64,000 bases of DNA from Orobanche coerulescens (GCA_033398695.1 CM065804.1:34673501-34737500); one strand, 5' to 3'; counted from the stretch's first letter, positions 45,987 to 57,317 are shown. A program made the numbers and translations. Notes: generated by a model not told the origin, from the letters alone.

Positions 45987-46751
45987 TTCACGGGTGCGTG
46001 TGTATTTTATGTCCGTCCAAGACACGTGACGTGGGTTTTAACCCTGTGAATTTGTTGTTGGTTTTCTATTTGCGAAAACAAAACCTTTGGGCTGTGACCC
46101 TGTTGATTTTTGGAAAGAGAAGGATTTGATAATACTAAGTTGTTTTTTATTAAAACTCTCGATGGCATTTTAAATCATTTTATAAATTGTTTCCCTTAAC
46201 TTGGGATTTTTCGATTGTTGAAAGCTTTACCTAAACTCTTGCCTCGGGAAGTATTTTCGTTATGTTTAAATCTTTGAAGATTCCTGGTTATTATTATCCT
46301 TGGAACTTGTATTGTATGGCTCGTATTTGCACTTTGTTCTTGCACTAGTAAAACAGTGGAGTTTTGCTAACCTTCGAGTATTCGGGGGGTGGATGTCTGT
46401 TTTTGCATTTAGGTTTGGGAGCATAACACAGGGTCGTCACGAAGGATGATGAAAGATGATCAATACTAATCACATGAGGGCCCGTACATTGTTATATTGG
46501 TTCAGTTGTATTTTATTTCTGCTGAGGTATTCTTTCCCCGTTGTACGGGAGTGTGTTGTATTCGACCCCTGCGTGGGCATGTATTGTGTTTGAGTTGTAT
46601 GTATTTATTGAAAGACCAAATCGGTCTACTGAGTCATTTTAGCCTTAAAGGCATTTTTGAGTTGTTCGATGTATTTACCAGCCTGGTAGATCCTTGAGGA
46701 AGGGTTCTACGGCGTGTAATATCCTCGAGCGGATTAGAGGTGTTACATAAA

Positions 46752-46763
46752 TGGTATCAGAGC
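46752..46763 (+). other. Primer-binding site of element H
   Basis: TGGTATCAGAGC, four bases after the LTR end; initiator tRNA-Met type. Confidence 0.9.
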
Positions 46764-48269
46764 TTAGGTTGTGGAAACCTAGGCTGTCGGGTCAAGTGGT
46801 GTCTGTTGAGTTTTGTCTCATCGGATTTTGTCTGACTGAGTCGTGTCGCGACGCGTCATCTGAGTTTGTTGGTCTTGATTAGTATCGTGGGGCGATCATC
46901 ATCTTCGTGCGACCTGTGGCCGTAAGTCTCTCTTCTTTGTATTGTGCCTCGTGTGACACGAGCTATTTGTTTAATTATTTGTTAAGTGATGGAATCTTCA
47001 TGTAGATTCTTGGTTTTGTGATGCATTTATGTGACTCATATTTCATTTATATGAGGAGTGTTGTCATTACTTATGTTCTTTTGACTGAGATATTTGACTG
47101 TTGTTTCCGGTAAAAGACAGATGTTGTCTTGGTTTTAAACGAGTTGATGCGTGTATTATGATTGTATGTAAGTGAATGTCGATATGTGTGAGTTTTGGGC
47201 ATTCTGGCCTATTGGATTTTTGAAAACCTTGAGTGTCTTAGAAAATAAAATTCGAGACGTACTTTTAAATAGATTGTATTTTCGGGGCGCCTACTAGCGC
47301 AACTATCTATTTCAAAATTCTTCTACTTTGAGGACCAAAATATTTTGAGATATTTTCAAATGCAGTCGCTTAGACCCAAGGGTCGAATATTTCTGAAAGT
47401 TTCAATTTAAAGGAAAGTGTCCTCGTTTTATCAAACGCAAGATGGTTTTCAAAGTCTCGATAATGGTGTTTGTACAACTTTTCGAAAATGTGATACTCAA
47501 GATCAACTGGTGTTTCCAAATTATTTTCAAAAGGTGGTTTTCGTTTTTAAAACCTATCATTCCTGTTTGCGGCCCGGGAATATATATATGTGATATTCGC
47601 ATTGTCGTTAGAATGTTAGCTCCCGAGTATGATTGAATCCGTGGCGTGAACGTTGAGTCGTTTGCCACGCATTTGTTGTGATTATCCCTCTGTGAGAGGT
47701 GAGATGTTAGTATTTAATGTTGTCGCTTTGTGATGATTTGTATGTTACCGCACCAGTGCGAGCTGTTGGAACTTGAGTTTGCACTTTTGTGTAAATGCGT
47801 GATTGTTTCATGTTATTTTGTGATTATGTGTCGTTATCGTTCGGGCCGTTGAGATCGCCGAACGATGCCGTCGTTGCTGTGGTGTTGATGTGTGTGTCGC
47901 TTTATGATAGTAACCATCGTATGTGTTGCGTGATGCGATTTTCTGTTGTGATGAGTTGGCATCTTCGGCTTGTTGTTTGTCAATGTTATATTCCATTGTA
48001 CCTAGTAGTTGTATATTAGGTATGCTGAGCCGAGGTGTTTCAACAGTATTGAGCCGGGGGCATGTACGTACAAATGGTACTTCTCATCAGTAACGCGTTT
48101 CAAGTGTGAACTTCGGAGTTATTTTTTTTACCGTTGTTGTTCGATCATTATTTTTTTCGATCGTTGTTGTTCGATCATTGTTTTTCGATCATTGTTGTTC
48201 GATCGTGATTCTCTGACTGTTGCTATTTGATCTCGTACCGCGAAGAATTGTCGTTCACCGTTAGTCAGC
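46764..48269 (+). other. Degenerate interior of element H
   Basis: The first part resembles a chromovirus leader (CATCTTCGTGCGACCTGTGG, as in I's CGTCTTCGTGCGAACGGTGG). The remainder shows no recognisable gag. A short tandem repeat of GTTGTTCGATCATT lies at about 48133-48215. Confidence 0.65.
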
Positions 48270-48311
48270 TGTTTCGAGTGTGGCCAGATGGGTCACCGAA
48301 CCGTGCATTGT
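48270..48311 (+). pseudogene. gag zinc-knuckle remnant of element H
   Basis: Encodes CFECGQMGHRTVHC, a complete CX2CX4HX4C knuckle. No gag domain or pol is readable around it. A T-rich run near 48328 follows. Confidence 0.75.
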
Positions 48312-48717
48312 GAGACGGTAGCTGAAGTTTTTTTTTTTGAGGATTTCGGCGTAGTACGAATTGTTTGTGATTGCCCTTGTGGACCGTTTTGTGTCTAATT
48401 ACTGTTTTCTCGACTGTGCGTGTTTCTTGTAATAGGTGCTTAGTGTTTTGTGATTGTTCGGATAATTGACTTGACTGTATTATCCGTTTGATGACGCTTG
48501 TCACTTGTTGGTTTTATTATATCCCTAATGGCGATGTTGTGTTGGTCGTCGTGGAGCGTGTTTTCACGCCGTATATTCCTTTGTGTTGCTTGTAACGTTT
48601 CGCCGTTGGGTGTAAGTTACGCGTTTCTTGTGTATCTCGTTGAGTTTTCTTGGAGGGAGATTTCTTCTCCCTACTTGTCTTAAGTTTCAGGTGAAACTTC
48701 TTTTAAGGAGGGTAGTA
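48312..48717 (+). other. Residual pol 3' end and polypurine tract of element H
   Basis: No domain recognised. The last 60 bp (GTTTCAGGTGAAACTTC, then TTTTAAGGAGGGTAGTA) match the layout after the chromodomain stop in element I, with AAGGAGGGTAG as the purine tract before the LTR. Confidence 0.6.
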
Positions 48718-51700
48718 TGTAATATCCGCAAATTCGATTTCCGGTAATTTTCTTTTTTTGGCGATAGTCCGTTTTTACGACTCGCTTGGGACCGTTTCAT
48801 CATTCTGAGAATGATTAATTCTGCACTTTTTGGCATCCGAGTTCGTTTCGGTGCCGTTTTGTTGAGTTTCGTGCTTTTTGGTGACTTTTCCGCACTTGAG
48901 TTCGATTCTTCCGAATCTCGTTCGAAACTGCTGTTTCGAGTTTCCCGTAAGTCCGTTTAACTTTGTTATACGTGTTGTGAACTTCGGTTTGGTTATTCGA
49001 TCACGTATCGTGATTTTCGGGCGTTTTGGGCCATTTTGTAATTTACCCAAAGTTGTGGGTATCCGCATTCGTAATTTTTGTCTTGACCCTTTTTCTTGGT
49101 CGCGTGCGATTAATTGTTGCATGGTATTTCATTTAGGGTCTATGTAGTTGTCTGTGAGCATTTTGTTGTGTTCGTTCCGTGCATTTTTGGAAATCGAGTC
49201 GTCGGATCATGACGGCCGAAAGCACCGCCGGACAAAGCGGCAATCGCCTGGCGGCCGGGCATCGCCAGCAAAGGCGCAGAACCGGCGTAGCGCGCCATCT
49301 GTCGGAAGGCTGCGCACGCTAGCTCGGGCAGTGTAAGCGCCGCCGACCGCCAGCGATACTATCGGGCTGGGCAGAGGGGGTTACTGGAGTACTGGACTCG
49401 GGGAGGATCGGCAGGTAGCACACGTTACTGTCGGTCATGGCGCGCGCTAATCGGCATGTGTAGCGCATGCTGCCGGCCGACTAGCGTACGTTACCTGGCC
49501 GAGCAGTTTGGTCCAAATGGTTCTGGACAGGTTGGCTAGTGCGCGCTAGCGTCCGCGCAGCCCACGCTATCGGGATCGGGCGTGCAGGTCTCGGTCGGCA
49601 GGTTTTGTCAGCAGTGTCGGGTTGCGTGGGCCCCGGCCGAAGGTGCTCGGCTGAGGCTGCCCGTTAGCGCACGCTACCCGGAAGGCTTAGCGCACGCTAA
49701 TGCCTACTTCTATAAATGTGACGGAGCAGTCGCATTTTCACTCGTTTTTCATTTCCTTTCTTTTTTGTCCGCGACTGGAGTTTCGGAGGAGGCGAAGCCA
49801 TGTTGTTGAACAACAAATCCATGAAGTTCTTGAGTTCATATCATTGATTGATCATCCTATAACATCCTTTGATCCAGTGAATCAAGGCTAGATTTCTTAG
49901 AACCCTATCTTTGAAAAAATTTGGGGTTTTCGGGTTTTTGTCCGATTCGTTCCGTATTGTTGATTAATCCATGATGGGTATGATTAATCTTAGTATTATT
50001 TATGTGTTTAACATCATTTAATCCATTGTTCTTCGCCGAATCAAGGTATATTTCTTGATTTTCTTTCGGTCAACTTTTTGGGGGATTTGTTCTTGATTTC
50101 GTTTTCCATCCATTTTTGATGAATCGGTTGTTGTTAAATGATGTTATTAAACATATCATATGGAATGAACATCCATATTTCGATTGGGAATTCCATTTTC
50201 ATGTTTTGTTGGGGCGATTAGTGTTCTTGACCGTTTGGGGGGAAACACTTGAACTTTCGTTATTTGTTCTTTGAATTCAGTGGCTTTGGGTCGTACTTTG
50301 GGATTCATTTTCATTGTTATTATTTTCGTTCGTAGTTTATTGTCGCGGGTTGTCGTTCGGAGGGTTCGTAGTCGGTTCGAGTCTCCTCACTTCGGTCGAT
50401 TCTCCGTGTTGTGATTATTCGAGGCAAGTACCTTGTCCATACAATTCTTGTTTTGTGGATACGATGATTGGTGAATGCTTTAGTATGTTGTTTAATTGTT
50501 TGAGTCGAACTTTCAAAAGATTTGGTTTAGCCTCGTTAAAGGCTCACTTTCAAAACGCGTGTTTTTTGTGAATGTTGGATCTCGTGAATGGTTAAGTGAA
50601 CCCTATGAATATGCTTGATGTTGTTGTTGTACTTCGATAACATATATGCGTATATTATCTCATTTTAGTACGTTGTGATTTGACAATGGTGTCGTGCCTT
50701 GTGTTTTTTTCATTTGGGTGAATTGCTTGGATATCCTTGGTGTGACATGTTGATTGTGTGATTTGTGAATGTATTTCGCTCACCTCGGGAGGGTTCGACG
50801 GAGCCACGGAGGGAATCCAATGGTTTCGCCCTGGATTCACGAGTGTTGTGTATGTTTGGTGAATGTATTCGCTCATCTCGAGTTGATTAGACGGGGACTC
50901 CAATGGTTTTGCCCTGGATTCACGAGTGAAACTTCACGAGTGTTGTGTATGTATTCGCTGACCTCGGGTTGGTTCGACGGGGCCACGGCGGGAGTCCAAT
51001 GGTTTTGCCCTGGATTCACGAGTGAAATTTCACGAGTTTTGTGTATGTTTGGTGAATGTATTCGCTCACCTCGGGTTGGTTCGACGGGGCCACGGCGGGA
51101 GTCCAGTTGCCCTGGATTCACGAGTGAAACTTCACGGGTGCGTGTGTATTTTATGTCCGTCGAGGACACGTGACGTGGGTTTTAACCCTGTGAATTTGTT
51201 AGTGGTTTTCTATTTGCGAAAACAAAACCTTTGGGCCGTGACCCTGTTGATTTTTGGAAAGAGAAGGATTTGATAATCCTAAGTTGTTTTCTATTAAAAC
51301 TCTCGATGGCATTTTAAATCATTTTATAAATTGTTTCGCTTAACTTGGGATTTTTCGATTTTTGAAAGCTTTACCTAAACTCTTACCTTGGGAAGTATTT
51401 TTGTTATGTTTAAATCTTTGAGGATTCCTGGTTATTATTGTCCTTGGAACTTGTATTGTATGGCTCGTATTTGCACTTTGTTCTTGCACTAATAAAACAG
51501 TGGAGTTTTGCTAACCCCCGAGTATTCAAGGGGTGGATGTCTGTTTTGCATTCAGGTTTGGGAGCATAAAATAGGTTCGGCACGAAGGATGATGAAAGAT
51601 GATCGATACTAATCACATGAGGACTCGTACATTGTTGTATTGGTTCAGTTGTATTTTATTTCCGCTGCGGTATTCTTTCCCCGTTGAACGGGAGTGTGTT

Positions 51701-51890
51701 GTATTCGACTCTTGCGTGGGCATGTATTGTGTTTGAGTTGTATGTATTTATTGAAATACCAAATCGGTCTACTGAGTCATTTTAGCCTTAAAGGCATTTT
51801 TGAGTTGTTCTATGTATTTACCAGCCTGGTAGATCCTTGAGGAAGGGTTCTACGGCGTGTAATATCCTCGAGCGGATTTGGGGTGTTACA
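48718..51890 (+). repeat. 3' LTR of element H
   Basis: 3173 bp, partner of 43650-46747. Array at about 49287-49699, TATA box at 49710-49718, downstream repeat at 50776-51138 in four copies. It ends GGGGTGTTACA before ACTGC. The segment 49210-49370 is much more divergent from the 5' LTR than the rest. Confidence 0.94.
50776..51138 (+). repeat. Four-copy downstream repeat in H 3' LTR
   Basis: Same unit as 45717-45986, with one extra copy; one copy is shortened (around 50875-50930). Confidence 0.88.
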
Positions 51891-51895
51891 ACTGC

Positions 51896-52092
51896 AACAA
51901 AACATCTCCAAATGACTTTTATCATGTTAGAAGAGATAATTAACATGTCGTATAAAACGTAATGCGAATGGAAATAACAATTATTCATGCTCATGAAATG
52001 TCTACTTGTATGCCATGATTCCATAATGCATATTATGTAAATGCATTTAGGTATTAAATGGTTATTGGCTTAGGGGATAACCGGGCATTACA
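51896..52092 (-). repeat. 3' LTR of G, segment 1 (LTR start)
   Basis: Minus strand TGTAATGCCCGGTTATCC, directly after the polypurine tract (52093-52106, minus AAGGAGGGGAGGAC). It is interrupted at 51895 by H. Confidence 0.88.
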
Positions 52093-53423
52093 GTCCTCCC
52101 CTCCTTATAAAATTTCGTCCTCGAAATTGACTTACCAAACAGTTCTGGATATTTGCTTTGCATTTCCTCCTCTCTTTCCCATGTAGCCTCTTCAACAGCA
52201 TGATTCCTCCACAAAATCATTACCAAATGAATCTCCTTGTTCCTTAGTTTCTTTACTTTCTTATCAAGAACATGTACCGGATTCTCTTCATAGGACAAAT
52301 CTGTAGATAATTCCAACGGCTCATAATTTAATACATGTGAGGGGTTTGAAATGTACTTATTTAACATGGACACATGGAAGACGTTGTGTACACCAGATAG
52401 TGAAGGAGGTAAGGCTGCTCTATAAGCTCTATCACCAACTCTATCAAGGATTTCAAATGGGCCAACATATCTTGGGCTAAGTTTTCCTTTCTTCCCAAAT
52501 CTCATTATGCTTTTCATTGGGGATACCCTCAAGAAGACATGGTCTCCAACTGCAAATTCCAAATCTCTTCTTCGATTATCTTCATAACCCTTCTGTCTAC
52601 TTTGTGCAATTTTCATTCGTTCTCTTATCTTTTCTACCACCATAGCAGTCTGTTGTATCATTTCTAGGCCCAGTAGACTTCTTTCTCCAACTTCATCCCA
52701 GTGTACGGGAGATCTACATTTTCTCCCATATAGTGCTTCATAAGGTGCCATCCCAATTATAAATTGGTAACTGTTGTGGTAGGTGAACTCTACCAATGGA
52801 AGCTTTGTATCCCAATTGCCCTTGAAATCTAGTATGCATGCTCCCAGCATATGTTCGAGTATTTGAATAACTCTTTCTGACTGCCCATCACTTTGTGGAT
52901 GAAATGCGGTGCTGAAAGCAATCTTCGTACCCATTGCATTATGTAAACTCTTCCAAAATGCATATGTGAATTTAGGGTCCCTATCAGATACTATAGATAT
53001 TGGCACCCCATGTAGCCGGACTATTTCTTTAAAATAATCCTTAGCATATCGATCCATATTATATGTGGATTTTACTGGAAGGAAATGAGCAGACTTGGTC
53101 AATCTATCAACAATCACCCGTATTGAATTATACCCACTTTGAGTCTTTGGTAGCCCAAGCACACAATACATTGTAATGTGTTCCCATTTCCATTCCGGAA
53201 TTAGTAAAGGCTTTAATAATCCTGCTGGTCTCTGATGTTCAGTTTTGATCTGCTGACAAGTTAGACATTCTGCAACGAATTTTTCAATATCTTTCTTCAT
53301 GTTAGGCCACCAATAATGTTGTTGCAAGTCTTTATACATTTTTTGGCTACCTGGATGTATTGAATAAGGACTGGAATGAGCTTCCTTCAGAATGTTCCCC
53401 ATGATGGTTGCGTCGGCTGGCAC
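52062..53423 (-). pseudogene. Integrase with chromodomain (element G pol)
   Basis: 453 codons open, running into the LTR. Zinc region HSSPYSIHPGSQKMYKD with ECLTCQQIK. The first catalytic position reads HITMYCVLGLP, with Tyr in place of the Asp found in B and I (SMDFIT). The second Asp (IVSDRDPKFT) and Glu (DGQSERVIQ) remain. GPF/Y (RYVGPFEILDRVG) and chromodomain (ILWRNHAVEEATWEREEEM) follow. The substitution should abolish integration. Confidence 0.92.
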
Positions 53424-53441
53424 ACACAGTCTCCCCTTATA

Positions 53442-54146
53442 TCATAATATTTTATCACTAGAGACTGAGAAGTTTGGTAATTTGCCTTCATCAACTTTTT
53501 CCCTCAATTTGCCAATGTAATGATCCGCCTTCTGGGTTTCTTTGATTATATCCTGAAGTGCAGGTTTCAATATGAGTGCTGATAATGAACAAATCTTCCT
53601 TTTGGGCACAATTTTCAGTTCTAATTTTTGCAAGTCCAATAATAGTGGCTTCTGTGTGACTAGAAAGGAAGACATAGACTTTCTACTTAGTGCATCTGCA
53701 ACCATATTTGCCTTATCAGGATGATAATTGATCTCACAGTCATTGTCTCTGAACAATTCTAACCATCTCCGTTGTCGCATATTCAGCTCCTTCTGTGTGA
53801 CAAAGTACTTCAAACTTTTGTGGTCTGTATAGATTTCGCACTTTTCACCATATAGGTAATGCCTCCAAATTTTTAGTGTAAAGACAACAGCAGCCAGTTC
53901 TAGATCATGTGTTGGATAATTCTTTTCATACTCTTTTAATTTCCTCGAGGCATAGGCTATTACCTTCCCATGTTGCATTAATACAGCACCCAAACCATTC
54001 TTAGAAGCATCAGTGTAAAATAAAAAGCCACCTGTTCCTATAGGAGTGGCAAGGACAGGAGCCGTAGTTAATCTACGCTTCAATTCCTGGAAACTCCCCT
54101 CGCAAGCATCAGTCCAAACAAACTTTGTATTCTTCCTTGTTAACAA
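53442..54146 (-). pseudogene. RNase H (element G pol)
   Basis: RNase H with [18 protein letters not shown] (catalytic Asp present), [20 protein letters not shown] and [23 protein letters not shown] at 53442-53444, where relatives usually have Trp, separates it from integrase in the same frame. Confidence 0.9.
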
Positions 54147-54224
54147 TGTTAATGGGGTTGCAATCTTCGAGAATCCTTGTACAAATCGTCGGTAGTAGCT
54201 GGCTAGTCCTAAGAAACTTCGAAC

Positions 54225-54885
54225 CTATGATACATTGGTTGGTGTTGGCAAATTACTCACCGCCTCTATCTTTTTTGGATCAACTGAAATGCCATCCTTG
54301 GATACCACATGCCCTAAAAATACCAATTGTTCTATCCAGAATTCACATTTCCTGAATTTAGCATACAACCGTTTTTCTTTGAAAATTTGAAGCACAATTC
54401 TGAGGTGTTTTTTATGCTCATCTCTATCATGTAAATATATAAGGATGTCATAAATAAACACCACCACAAACTTATCAAGGAACTCTTTGAATAGTCGGTT
54501 CATCAGATCCATAAATGCTGCTGGAGCATTTGTCAAACCAAAAGGCATCACTAAAAATTCATAGTGACCATATCGCGTTCTAAATGCTGTCTTTTGGATA
54601 TCTTCTTCTTTGACCTTCAGTTTATGATATCCGGAACGCAATCTTTGAGAATACTGATGCTCCTTGCAACTGATCAAATAAATCATCTATCCTTGGAAGA
54701 GGATATTTGTTCTTGATGGTCACCTTATTCAGTTCCCTATAGTCAATGCATAATCGCAATGAGCAATCTTTCTTTTTCACAAATAAGACAGGCGCTCCCC
54801 AAGGTGAACAACTACGACGGATGAATCCCTTATCAAGTAATTCTTGTAGCTGAGTTTTTAATTCTTTCAATTCTGTTGGTGCCAT
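54225..54885 (-). pseudogene. Reverse transcriptase (element G pol)
   Basis: Two overlapping frames (54622-54885 and 54225-54686) joined by a frameshift near 54650. Motifs: [58 protein letters not shown]. The catalytic block reads [12 protein letters not shown] where FIDDILIYS is expected, so the first catalytic Asp is lost. A TAG at 54225-54227 follows. Confidence 0.9.
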
Positions 54886-54888
54886 TCT

Positions 54889-55464
54889 CTATGGGGCTTT
54901 AGAAATAGGGGTAGTTCCTGGCATTACATCGATTGCAAACTCAATTTCCCGATCTGGGGGCAACCCTGGTAGATCATCTGGGAACACCTCAGGAAATTCT
55001 CTAACCACATCTACATCTTCAGGCTTCAATTTCATTTCAAGGGAGGCGTCCGAAACATTAGCCAAATAGCCAGTACACCTCTTATTTAACATCTTCATAG
55101 CTTTCAGTGCAGTTATAATTGGCAAAGAGCACGAATATGAATTACCTTTAAAAATAAACCCTCCTCCATTTGATGGTTGAAAGGCCATAATCTTCTTATT
55201 ACAATCGACATTTGCACAATATTTAGCTAGCCAGTCCATACCGAGGATAACATAAAAATTAGATATTGGTAGGACAACAAGGTCGGTGTAGAGTACCCAC
55301 CCACCAATTCGAACTGTACAAGCCCTCAACATTTTTTCAGAATCCATATTTTCTCCAAACGGAGCAGCCACATTATAGCCAACTTTTAATAGTTCTGGTT
55401 TAATGCCCGATTTTCTCATAAATGCATATGATGCAAATGAATGTGTAGATCCTGGGTCTATCAA
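54889..55464 (-). pseudogene. Protease and connector (element G)
   Basis: Active site LIDPGSTHSFASYAF with catalytic Asp, second block FYVILGMDWLAKYCA, and connector FPDDLPGLPPDREIEFAIDV. It ends at a TAG after PISKAP, immediately before the RT segment in the same frame (PYRMAP in relatives). Confidence 0.9.
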
Positions 55465-55638
55465 TGTAAGTGCAGGGATTCCTGAGATCAGAATGGTACC
55501 TGAGACTACGGAAGCATCTGCATCAGCTTGTTCTCATGTCATTGCAAACACCCTTCCCTGAACTTTATTCTGTGTGTTTGGGCAATCTCTCGCCATATGT
55601 CCGGCCTTCTTGCATCTGAAACAATTATTGGACCCAAC
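55465..55638 (-). pseudogene. gag zinc knuckle of element G, cut by F1
   Basis: Minus strand encodes SNNCFRCKKAGHMARDCPNT, one CCHC knuckle. A stop follows FAMT near 55534, and the LTR of F1 begins at 55639. The remainder of gag is outside the window. Confidence 0.85.
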
Positions 55639-56705
55639 TATTGTGCGGCGAATTATATGCCGCGACGGCGATCGGTTTGTGGGCCGAGCAACCAAAGACA
55701 GCATCAAATAATCCAAGGCAGACTTGCCAAGCAAAAAGTCCATACTAAGATCAGGTACCGAGCGATCGACGTCCGGGGCGATCACCTTTTGGCACCTAGC
55801 GATCGACTCTGGTGCCCGACCAAGGACAACCATCCTATGCCACATATAAGGCCATCGTCCGTCAAGTCTACGAAGACTGGATCACGGAGCAAGGACCCAT
55901 GTGCAGATCCGTGAATGGCGCCACAGAATATGGATCGTTGACTCCAACCCATCAGCAGCTGTCAGTGACAAGGACGGCCTCACCTACCGACAGACCTGCC
56001 GTAAGGTCCTAGGTGGGGCCTCCCAAGAAAGCAACATAGACGTGTGTTAGACTCTCATTGGTTCGCACATCCGGCTGCCAGCAGCTGATGCGGACTTTAA
56101 GGAGATCAACCCATGTGCTAAAGACGATCGCCCGCTTATTATAATACAACAGAGGCGATCGCCTAGCGACTCCCAGTCCTATAAATAGAGAGCCTTCAAC
56201 ACTTGGAAATCTCTCAGCTTTCTCTTGAATCTATCTAGGATTTCTCTCTCAGAACATCTTAACCAAAAGACGGTCGGCAGAAACGAGAACTCCTTACAGT
56301 TCAGAGAAGTTCAGATTTTAAGTGTTTCACAAGTACAGAAAATACTTCATACAAGAGTTCAGTTAATTCACACAGTGAGAGACTGTCGATTTCTCACAGT
56401 CAGCACCGCACCCCATCGTTGTTACAAGAACTCACAGAGCATCAACTCTGGTTCTTCCGGCAATCTTCAGCACTGAAGAGCTAAGATAACTAGGGTCTTT
56501 ACACTCATTGTAATTGTACTCTAACATTAATATTTGTACTCCCAAGTATTCGTATTAATAATATCTCGCGAGAGCATTCAAGCCCAGGACTAACAACCCC
56601 AGCAAATCTTGTGTCATTTACTTCCCCACAGACATGCTCTCGCATTTTGTTTGTTACTCGTCCATTCCAACATATCATCTCCGGATAATATTTTGGGTAA
56701 CAACA
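55639..56705 (+). repeat. 5' LTR of F1
   Basis: 1067 bp; starts TATTGTGCGGCG (TG mutated to TA) and ends TTTTGGGTAACAACA. CGATCG motifs occur at 55669-56160, including AGGCGATCGCCT, before the TATA box (CTATAAATA, 56179-56187). Related to 57318-58217, with large indels. Confidence 0.88.
56179..56187 (+). promoter_or_regulatory. TATA box of F1 LTR
   Basis: CTATAAATA, preceded by GACGATCGCC, TTATTATAATA and GGCGATCGCC in that order. Confidence 0.75.
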
Positions 56706-56707
56706 AT

Positions 56708-56723
56708 TGGCGCTAGAGGAAGG
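56708..56723 (+). other. Primer-binding site of F1
   Basis: TGGCGCTAGAGGAAGG, two bases after the LTR end; same as F2 at 58220-58235. tRNA not assigned. Confidence 0.8.
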
Positions 56724-56835
56724 GGGTATCTTAACCTTCATTTTCATTCTGATCGTCCCGAAGAACACTCACTATTCTCCGGGGCATATACTTGAAGAAA
56801 CACTCACTGTTCTTCAAATAAAAACCTTCAGAATA

Positions 56836-57317
56836 ATGACATCTGCCACCACAGCGAAGAGAGCCGCTCTCAGAACCGCCGGACGTCATATTTCGGCTCA
56901 ATCTGAGCCCCAGCCTACGGCAGAGGGTAGCCGCGGCGACGCGAGACTCTCGATCCCGCACCTGAGGGACGGCCCCAGCCTTTCGCTCGACCAGTTCCAA
57001 ACCACGGAACAGATCGAGGAGGCTATGGCCATCCTAAGGAAGCGACGGAGAGCATGCGCAGCGCCAGCTATAACCCCCTCGGCCATCCGCCGCGCGGGCA
57101 AATGGAAGCTCAAGGGGTTACTGGTCGAGCGATCGTCAGAAAGCCCTGATTCGCGAGAAAAGGCTATCGCGAGGCGGGACGGTTCTGTCTTCAGCCGCTT
57201 AGGAAGCGATCCATCATGGAGACCGGGGCATTCTGGCCCCAACCACGAGACAACAGAATCCGTGTCTGTCACCAGGAGTTCGGCATACCCAACTCCGAAC
57301 CAAATACAGGTCAGCCG
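56836..57317 (+). pseudogene. gag N-terminus of F1, truncated by F2
   Basis: Starts MTSATTAKRAALRTAGRHIS and runs through SLSLDQFQTTEQIEEAMAIL, SRLGSDPSWRPGHSGP and VTRSSAYPTP. It is open until F2's LTR interrupts it after about 160 codons. Homologous to the F2 and E gag N-termini. Compared with F2, it keeps the stretch around DQFQTTEQ that is lost in F2. Confidence 0.88.

Larger units (their letters stand above)
43650..46747 (+). repeat. 5' LTR of element H
   Basis: 3098 bp, TGTAATATCCGCAAATTCG to AGAGGTGTTACA. It contains a TAGCGCACGCTA array, a TATA box, a three-copy downstream repeat and a conserved U5 end (CTACGGCGTGTAATATCC). Apparent ORFs here are not supported by homology. Confidence 0.94.
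43650..51890 (+). mobile_element. Element H: gypsy-derived element with giant LTRs and almost no coding capacity
   Basis: 8.2 kb with LTRs of 3098 bp (43650-46747) and 3173 bp (48718-51890), flanked by the duplication ACTGC (43645-43649 and 51891-51895). The 1970-bp interior has an initiator tRNA-Met primer-binding site, one recognisable gag zinc knuckle and a purine tract, but no RT or integrase. LTR ends and leader resemble the Tekay elements, so it is probably a deletion derivative (LARD-like). Confidence 0.92.
55639..57317 (+). mobile_element. Element F1: Tat-lineage Ty3/gypsy, 5' fragment
   Basis: Plus-strand LTR (55639-56705), primer-binding site and the first 480 bp of gag, cut at 57317 by element F2. 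The remainder should lie right of the window beyond F2. Target flank on the left is CCAAC. Confidence 0.88.

Noticed and set aside
45078..46129. Several short ORFs in the H LTRs, some with Phe/Trp-rich hydrophobic stretches.
   Set aside because: Both LTRs carry them, but with indels and repeat-number changes that do not preserve frame, and no domain is seen.
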